From Xanthobacter autotrophicus Py2 (GTDB taxonomy: Bacteria; Pseudomonadota; Alphaproteobacteria; Rhizobiales; Xanthobacteraceae): DNA of 64,000 bases. The number at the start of each line of letters is the position of its first letter. Position 1 is the first letter of the stretch. Of this stretch, positions 58,671 to 64,000 are shown one piece after another. The notes beneath the pieces are model-generated. The model was not told the DNA's origin. It saw only the letters and a list, made by a program, of their open reading frames with translations, and did no database searches. The DNA is taken from assembly GCA_000017645.1 (NCBI GenBank), contig CP000781.1, positions 1,082,001 through 1,146,000 of the forward strand. Direction: 5' to 3'. Position numbers and translations under genes: made by a program.

Positions 58671-61600
58671 ATGAACATCGAAGAGCGCCTCGCCCAATTG
58701 TCCCCCCAGCAGCGCGAACTGCTGGCGCGCCGGCTCGGGCAGCGGCCGCAGGCCCCGGCCGCACCGCGCATCCCGCCCCAGCCGCGCGACGGGCGGGGCT
58801 TTCCTTTGTCGTTCGCGCAGGAGCGGTTGTGGTTCGAGCACCAGATCGATCCTTTGAGCGTGGCCTATAACGAGGCGGTGGTGCTGCGCGTGCGCGGTCC
58901 GCTCCGGCTCGACTTCATCGGCGCGGCCCTCGACGAGTTGATCGCCCGGCACGAGATTTTGCGCACCGGCATCGTCTCGGCCGGGGGCACGGCGGAGCAG
59001 GTCATCGCCCCGCCGGCGCCGCTGCCGCTGGAGCGGCGCGATCTTGCGGGGCAGGGCGATGAGGCGCTGGACGAGGCGATCCGCGAGGTGATCCGCCGCC
59101 CGTTCGCCCTTGCCATGCCGCCGCTGCTGCGGCTCTGCGCGCTTGAGTTGGGGCCGGATGAGCAGGTGCTGGTGTTCGCGGTCCACCACATCGTGCTCGA
59201 CGGCTGGTCAGCCGCCGGCCTGTTCCGCGAGATCTTCGCCGTCTATGGCGCCCGCCAGCGCGGGGAGCGCCTGCCGGCCCCCGCGCCGCAGGTCCAATAT
59301 GCCGATTATGCGGTGTGGGAGCGCGCGCGCTTCGCCAGCGGCGCGCTGGATGGGGAACGCGATTTCTGGACGCGGACGCTGGCGGATGCCCCGCCGCCGC
59401 CCGCCCTGCCGCTGGACCGCCCGCGCCCGGCCTTGCGCGGCACCTCAGGCGGGCGCGTGGTTTTTCGCTGCGATGCGGACTTGAGCGCGGCGCTGCGCAC
59501 GCTCGCCCAGAGCTGCGAGACCACTTTATTCGCGACGCTGGCGGCGGCCTACGGCGTGCTCTTGTCGCGTCATGGCGGCATCGATGATGTGCTCCTTGCC
59601 GTGCCCTCCACCACCCGCGACCTGCCGGAGCTGGAAAGCGCGGTGGGCCTGTTCATCAACACGCTGGTGCTGCGCCTGAGGCTGGACGCGCAAGCCTCGT
59701 TCCGCGATGCGCTGGGCGCTGTGAGCGCGGCGGCGACCGGCGCGCGGGCGCACCAGCTTTATCCCCACGAGCGGCTGGTGGAGCATCTGCGCAGGGAACG
59801 GGATCTGGGTCCCGTGCCGCTCACAGCGCTCATGTTCGACGTGCAGAAGCTGCCGGCGGGCATCGCGCCGGCGGGGCTCACCGTCGAGTATCTGGACGTG
59901 GACCCCGGCACCAGCAAGTTCGATCTCGGCCTCTCCATCAAGGATGACGGCGCCGGGCTGGTGGGCACCTTCGAGTATTCAGCCGACCTGTTCGACCGCA
60001 CGAGCGTGGAAGCCATGGCGCGGCAATTCCAGGCTCTGCTGGCGGACATCGCCGCCCGGCCGGACGCAGAGCTGGCCGACCTTGCCCTCATGTCGGATGA
60101 GGAGGCGCGGGAGGCGCTGGCCGCCGGCCTCGGGCCTGCGCTGGAGATCGGCCCGGAGCGGCGGCTCCATGTGCTCTTCGCCGCCGTGGCCGCGCGCCAG
60201 CCGGAGGCGATTGCGGTCACCTGCGGGGCGGACAGCCTCACCTATGCCGAACTGGACGCCGCCGCCAACCGGCTGTCCCATCGCCTCATCAGCCTCGGCG
60301 CCGGGCCGGGGCAGGCGGTGGCGCTGCGGCTTCAGCGCTCGGTGGGGCTGATCATCGGCCTCGTCGGCATCCTGAAGGCCGGGGCGGCCTATGTGCCGCT
60401 GGATCCCCACTGGCCGGCGGCACGGCAGGCGGAGATCCTGGCCCAAAGCGGCGCCCGCATCGCCGTGGCGCATGCGGCGGATGGCGCTCTGGGTGAGGGG
60501 ATAACCCTGTGCGACCCCGCCATTGCCGATGAGCCTGCCACGGCGCCGGAGATCGCCGTGGGGCCGGATGACCCGGCCTATATCCTCTACACCTCCGGCT
60601 CCACGGGGCGTCCGCGCGGGGTGTTGGTGCCCCACGGTGCGGTGGTGAACCTGTTCCACGCGCTTCATGCCAGCGTCCATGCCGGCCTCGGCGACGGGCC
60701 GCTGCGGGTGGCGATGAACGGGCCGGTGGTGTTCGACACCTCGGTCAAGCAGATCATCCAGCTGCTCGGTGGCCACACGCTGGACGTGATCCCCGATGCG
60801 GCGCGGGAGGACCCGGCCGCGCTGGTCGCCTATCTGCGCGACCACGCCATCGACGTGCTGGACGTGACGCCCACCCATCTCTCCATGTTGCTGGCCGAGG
60901 GCCTGCTGGCGCCCGGCCACGCGCGGCCGAAGGCAGTGCTGGTGGGCGGCGAGCCCATCGACGGGGCCTTGTGGGCGCAGCTTGCGGCGCCGTCCGACGT
61001 GCGTTTCTTCAACCTCTACGGGCCGACGGAATGCACCGTCGATGCCACCGCCGCCCTGATTGCCGGCCCCGTGCCCCACATGGGCTGGGCGTTGGCGAAC
61101 GTGCGCACCTATGTGCTGAACGGCGCCGGCCGCCCGGTGCCGCAGGGCGTGGCGGGGGAGCTGTACATCGGCGGCGCGGGGGTGGCGCGGGGCTATCTGG
61201 GCGAACCGGAGCTGACCGCCCGGCGCTTCGTTGCGCTGCCGTTCGACAACGGGCCGGTCTATCGCACCGGCGATCTCGTGCGCCGCCGGGCCGATGGCTC
61301 GCTTGTCTTCCTCGGCCGGGCCGACGCGCAGGTGAAATTGCGCGGCTATCGCATCGAGCCGGGAGAGATCGCCGCCGCGCTGAAGGCGGTGGAGGGCGTG
61401 CGCGATGCCGCCGTGGTGCTCCACGGGGCGGGCGCGATGCAGCGCTTGGTGGCCTATGTGGTGGCTGATCCCGCCCGCGCGCCGCTGGTGAGCGGCGCGC
61501 CGCGCCATGTGCTGCCCAACGGCCTTGCTGTGGCGCATCTCAACCGCAACGAGACCGACTTCCTCTACGAGGAAATGTTCGAGCTGGAAGCCTATTTCCG

Positions 61601-64000
61601 CCACGGGGTGGAACTGCGCGCCGGCGATACGGTGTTCGACGTTGGGGCCAATATCGGCCTCTTCACCCTGGCGGCCCATCTCGCCGTGCCCGACGTGCGG
61701 GTGCATGCCTTTGAGCCCAACCCCACGGTCTGCGCGCTGGCGCGGGCCAACGCGGCGCTTTATGGCGTTGCCGCCACCGTTCACAACACGGGGCTCGCCG
61801 CCGCGCCGGGGCAGGCCGCTTTCACCTTCTATCCCGGCTTCTCCTTCCTCTCCGGCCTTCACGCCGACCGGGCGGCGGATGCGGACGTGGTGCGCTCCTT
61901 CGTGCGCAAGCACGATAGCGAGGGCGGTGAGGGCTTCGCCCCGGCCCTGCTGGAGGAATTGCTGGAGGACCGCCTCGCCAGCCGCACCCTCGATGTGGCG
62001 CTGGACACCCTCTCGGATGTCATGGCGCGGGAGGGGGTGGAGCGCATCGATCTGCTGAAGATCAATGTGGAGAAGAGCGAGGCTGAGGTCCTTGCCGGCA
62101 TCCGCGCCAACGACTGGCCGAAGATCCGGCAGGTGGCGCTGGAGCTGCACGACATAAACGGGCGGCTGGAGTCCGTTCTGGCGCTTTTGAAGGCGCAGGG
62201 CTTCATCGTGAGCGCGGAGCAGGACTGGCGGCTTGAGGAGAGCGCCAAGACCAATTTCTACCTCTACGCCCATCGCGGGCTGCGCCCCGGCTCCCGCCCG
62301 CCGCGCGCCGCCATCCTTCCCGTGCTCGATGCCGAAGGCCTGCGCGTGGCGCTGGCCGGCCGCCTGCCGGACTACATGGTGCCGGCGGACATCATCTTCC
62401 TTGATGCGCTGCCACTGACCCCCAACGGCAAGCTCGATACGCGCGCGCTGCCCGCGCCCACTGCTCCCGCCGCGCCGGAAGCCGCCGCCCCGCGCACCGA
62501 GACCGAGCGGCGCCTCGCCACCCTGTGGGCCGAGGTGCTGCAGCGCGAGGCCGTGGGCATCCATGATGACTTCTTCCGCATCGGCGGGCATTCGCTTTTG
62601 GCCACCCTGCTGATGGCGCAGCTGCGCGCCCGCTTCGACGTGGCGCTGCCGCTGCGCGCTCTGTTCGAGGCGCCTACCGTTGCGCGGCTCGCCGCGCGCA
62701 TCGAGGCCGAGCCGGTGGTGGCGGATGGCGCGGATGCCGCCGCCGGCCTGCCGCAGCTGACGCCAGACCCGGCGGCGTGGCACGAGTCGTTCCCGCTCAC
62801 CCCCATCCAGGAAGCCTATTGGATGGGGCGCACCGCCACCTTCGAGCTGGGGCAGGCGGCGACCCAGATCTATCTGGAGCTGGAGCAGGTCGGCTGGGAC
62901 CTGCCGCGGATCGAAGCGGCGTGGAACCGGCTGGTGAAGCGCCACGACATGCTGCGCGCCATCATCCTCAGCGAGGAGCGCCAGCAGGTGCTGGCGGAGG
63001 TGCCCTATTATTCCATCGCGGTCGAGGATTTGCGCGGCCGCCCTGCCGACGCGGTGGAGCGCCATCTTGCAGAGGTGCGCGCCGCCATGAGCGGGCAGAC
63101 CCTGCCGGCCGATCGCTGGCCCCTGTTCCAGATCCGCGCCACCCTCATGGATGGCGGCCGGGTGCGCCTCCATGTGGGCGTGGACGCGCTGATCGCGGAC
63201 GCCGCCAGCCTGTTCCTGCTGTTCGACGAGTGGCGCCGGAGCTACGAGGCGGACGGCGACACCCGCCCGCCGCTCGCCATCGGCTTCCGCGACTATGTGC
63301 TGGCCGAGCGCGGCCTGCACCAGGGCGCGCTCTACCAGGCCGCGCAGCGCTACTGGTTCGACCGGCTGGACACCCTGCCGCCGGCGCCGGACCTGCCGGT
63401 GGACCGGGCGGCGGCGGCCGCGCTGGACAAGCCCCATTTCGTGCGCCGCTCCCGCCGGCTCTCCCCCGCCCAGTGGCAGGCGCTGAAGGACCGCGCCGCC
63501 AAGGCCGGGCTGACGCCGTCGCTGGTGCTCATCGCCGCCTATGCGCAGGCGCTTGCCAACTGGAGCGCCAGCCCGCGCTTCACCTTGAACCTCACCACCT
63601 TCAACCGCCTGCCGCTGCACCCCGACGTGACCGGCCTGATGGGCGACTTCACAACCCTCACTTTGCTGGAAGCGGACCACAGCCAGCCGGCCTCCTTCCT
63701 CGATCGGGCGCGGGCATTGCAGGCCCGGCTGTGGGACGATCTGGAGCACCGCACCATCAGCGGGATCGAGGTGCTGCGCGCGCTCGCCCAGCGTCGCCGC
63801 AGCGGCGTGTCGGCGCTGATGCCGGTGGTGTTCACCAGCGCCCTCGACATCGACCCCGCCGGCCAGAAGGCCCAGCGCTTCGGCGAGGTGGTGGAGAGCG
63901 TGTCGCAGACCCCGCAGGTCTGGCTCGACCATCAGGTGATGGAGTGGAACGGCACGCTGGTGCTGAACTGGGATGCGGTGGAGGCGATCTTCCCGCCCGG
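58671..64000 (+). CDS. NRPS, partial: C-A(FkbM methyltransferase)-PCP-Cy
   Basis: The frame runs from ATG 58671 to the window edge (1776 residues, no stop). C domain: SFAQERLWFEHQ and AVHHIVLDGWS (His173, Asp177). A domain: YTSGSTGRPRG; reading the selectivity positions from FDTSVK (Asp689), the TPTHL region, VLVGG and NLYGPTECTVDAT gives D-T-K-D-L-G-L-V-D-K, closest to glutamate codes. Between A8 and A10 (about residues 955-1195) an FkbM-type methyltransferase is inserted: TVFDVGANIGLFT, HAFEPNPTVC and LLKINVEKSEAEVL. A10 is TPNGKLDTRAL. PCP Ser1308 is in IGGHSLL. The last domain starts FPLTPIQEAYWMGR and has Asp1505, Asp1510 and Ser1513 (DxxxxDxxS), with SQTPQVWLDHQVMEWNG at the edge: a heterocyclization domain beginning module 2. 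Confidence 0.93.
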   Translation, partial: MNIEERLAQLSPQQRELLARRLGQRPQAPAAPRIPPQPRDGRGFPLSFAQERLWFEHQIDPLSVAYNEAVVLRVRGPLRLDFIGAALDELIARHEILRTGIVSAGGTAEQVIAPPAPLPLERRDLAGQGDEALDEAIREVIRRPFALAMPPLLRLCALELGPDEQVLVFAVHHIVLDGWSAAGLFREIFAVYGARQRGERLPAPAPQVQYADYAVWERARFASGALDGERDFWTRTLADAPPPPALPLDRPRPALRGTSGGRVVFRCDADLSAALRTLAQSCETTLFATLAAAYGVLLSRHGGIDDVLLAVPSTTRDLPELESAVGLFINTLVLRLRLDAQASFRDALGAVSAAATGARAHQLYPHERLVEHLRRERDLGPVPLTALMFDVQKLPAGIAPAGLTVEYLDVDPGTSKFDLGLSIKDDGAGLVGTFEYSADLFDRTSVEAMARQFQALLADIAARPDAELADLALMSDEEAREALAAGLGPALEIGPERRLHVLFAAVAARQPEAIAVTCGADSLTYAELDAAANRLSHRLISLGAGPGQAVALRLQRSVGLIIGLVGILKAGAAYVPLDPHWPAARQAEILAQSGARIAVAHAADGALGEGITLCDPAIADEPATAPEIAVGPDDPAYILYTSGSTGRPRGVLVPHGAVVNLFHALHASVHAGLGDGPLRVAMNGPVVFDTSVKQIIQLLGGHTLDVIPDAAREDPAALVAYLRDHAIDVLDVTPTHLSMLLAEGLLAPGHARPKAVLVGGEPIDGALWAQLAAPSDVRFFNLYGPTECTVDATAALIAGPVPHMGWALANVRTYVLNGAGRPVPQGVAGELYIGGAGVARGYLGEPELTARRFVALPFDNGPVYRTGDLVRRRADGSLVFLGRADAQVKLRGYRIEPGEIAAALKAVEGVRDAAVVLHGAGAMQRLVAYVVADPARAPLVSGAPRHVLPNGLAVAHLNRNETDFLYEEMFELEAYFRHGVELRAGDTVFDVGANIGLFTLAAHLAVPDVRVHAFEPNPTVCALARANAALYGVAATVHNTGLAAAPGQAAFTFYPGFSFLSGLHADRAADADVVRSFVRKHDSEGGEGFAPALLEELLEDRLASRTLDVALDTLSDVMAREGVERIDLLKINVEKSEAEVLAGIRANDWPKIRQVALELHDINGRLESVLALLKAQGFIVSAEQDWRLEESAKTNFYLYAHRGLRPGSRPPRAAILPVLDAEGLRVALAGRLPDYMVPADIIFLDALPLTPNGKLDTRALPAPTAPAAPEAAAPRTETERRLATLWAEVLQREAVGIHDDFFRIGGHSLLATLLMAQLRARFDVALPLRALFEAPTVARLAARIEAEPVVADGADAAAGLPQLTPDPAAWHESFPLTPIQEAYWMGRTATFELGQAATQIYLELEQVGWDLPRIEAAWNRLVKRHDMLRAIILSEERQQVLAEVPYYSIAVEDLRGRPADAVERHLAEVRAAMSGQTLPADRWPLFQIRATLMDGGRVRLHVGVDALIADAASLFLLFDEWRRSYEADGDTRPPLAIGFRDYVLAERGLHQGALYQAAQRYWFDRLDTLPPAPDLPVDRAAAAALDKPHFVRRSRRLSPAQWQALKDRAAKAGLTPSLVLIAAYAQALANWSASPRFTLNLTTFNRLPLHPDVTGLMGDFTTLTLLEADHSQPASFLDRARALQARLWDDLEHRTISGIEVLRALAQRRRSGVSALMPVVFTSALDIDPAGQKAQRFGEVVESVSQTPQVWLDHQVMEWNGTLVLNWDAVEAIFPP

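Noticed and set aside
59979..63932. A minus-strand open frame of over 1300 codons opposite the NRPS
   Set aside because: The plus strand carries intact A, methyltransferase, PCP and Cy motifs; the minus frame is composition-driven and rich in His/Arg/Gly without domains.

Overview
The window is high-GC, gene-dense DNA with tight operons, frequent GTG/TTG starts and 4-base start/stop overlaps. It reads as an alphaproteobacterial chromosome, most likely Hyphomicrobiales and possibly Xanthobacteraceae. Supporting clues are a 2-haloacid dehalogenase that matches, from memory, the active-site numbering of Xanthobacter DhlB, two palindromic elements of the kind scattered through Rhizobiales genomes, and the overall gene repertoire. 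I see no rRNA, tRNA, CRISPR array, insertion sequence or integrase.

Left part (1-20.7 kb): a five-gene minus-strand operon (127-4989) combines a DUF2064-type glycosyltransferase, a radical SAM/SPASM enzyme, a family 2 glycosyltransferase, a nucleoside phosphorylase-family protein and methylthioribose kinase. Redox and regulatory genes follow: a PPOX-type flavoprotein, an AhpD-like protein, two LysR regulators and an azoreductase. Next comes a Tat metallophosphoesterase / cupredoxin / ECF sigma / anti-sigma operon (9257-12309). A dehalogenase-TetR-GST operon lies opposite a GST-SDR pair, with a strong TetR-operator candidate between them. An AraC regulator diverges from an Old Yellow Enzyme, and a DUF485/ActP-like acetate symporter pair closes the section.

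Middle (20.7-37.1 kb): 21024-25464 encodes ZorA, ZorB and a ZorC-like protein, the membrane motor part of the Zorya anti-phage system. The ZorD or ZorE effector that normally completes it is absent from this window; the next gene is an aldo/keto reductase on the other strand. A two-component pair (LuxR-type regulator and hybrid kinase overlapping tail to tail) and a Ser/Gly-rich exported protein come next. A Hanks kinase / PP2C phosphatase / FHA-protease / STAS signalling block follows, then a patatin-like lipase.

Right part (37.1 kb to the edge): a hybrid polyketide/nonribosomal peptide gene cluster that runs off the window. The minus-strand side holds an MFS exporter, an alpha/beta hydrolase, a UbiB-type kinase and a HAL/PAL/TAL-family ammonia-lyase; a GT1-like glycosyltransferase is on the plus strand. 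The assembly line on the plus strand is a type II thioesterase, an acyl-AMP ligase fused to an ACP, a KS-(dead AT)-DH-ER-KR-ACP module, a KS-AT-DH-KR-ACP module and an NRPS (C-A[FkbM methyltransferase]-PCP-Cy...). A plausible product is an acyl or aryl starter extended by one reduced and one dehydrated ketide unit, joined to a glutamate-like residue that may be O-methylated, then a heterocycle from the Cy domain. The first module's AT has lost its catalytic serine and much of its fold, so the module must be loaded in trans.

A cross-cutting observation is that 15-bp (and some 13-bp) tandem duplications recur at gene ends and interdomain linkers across the whole window.
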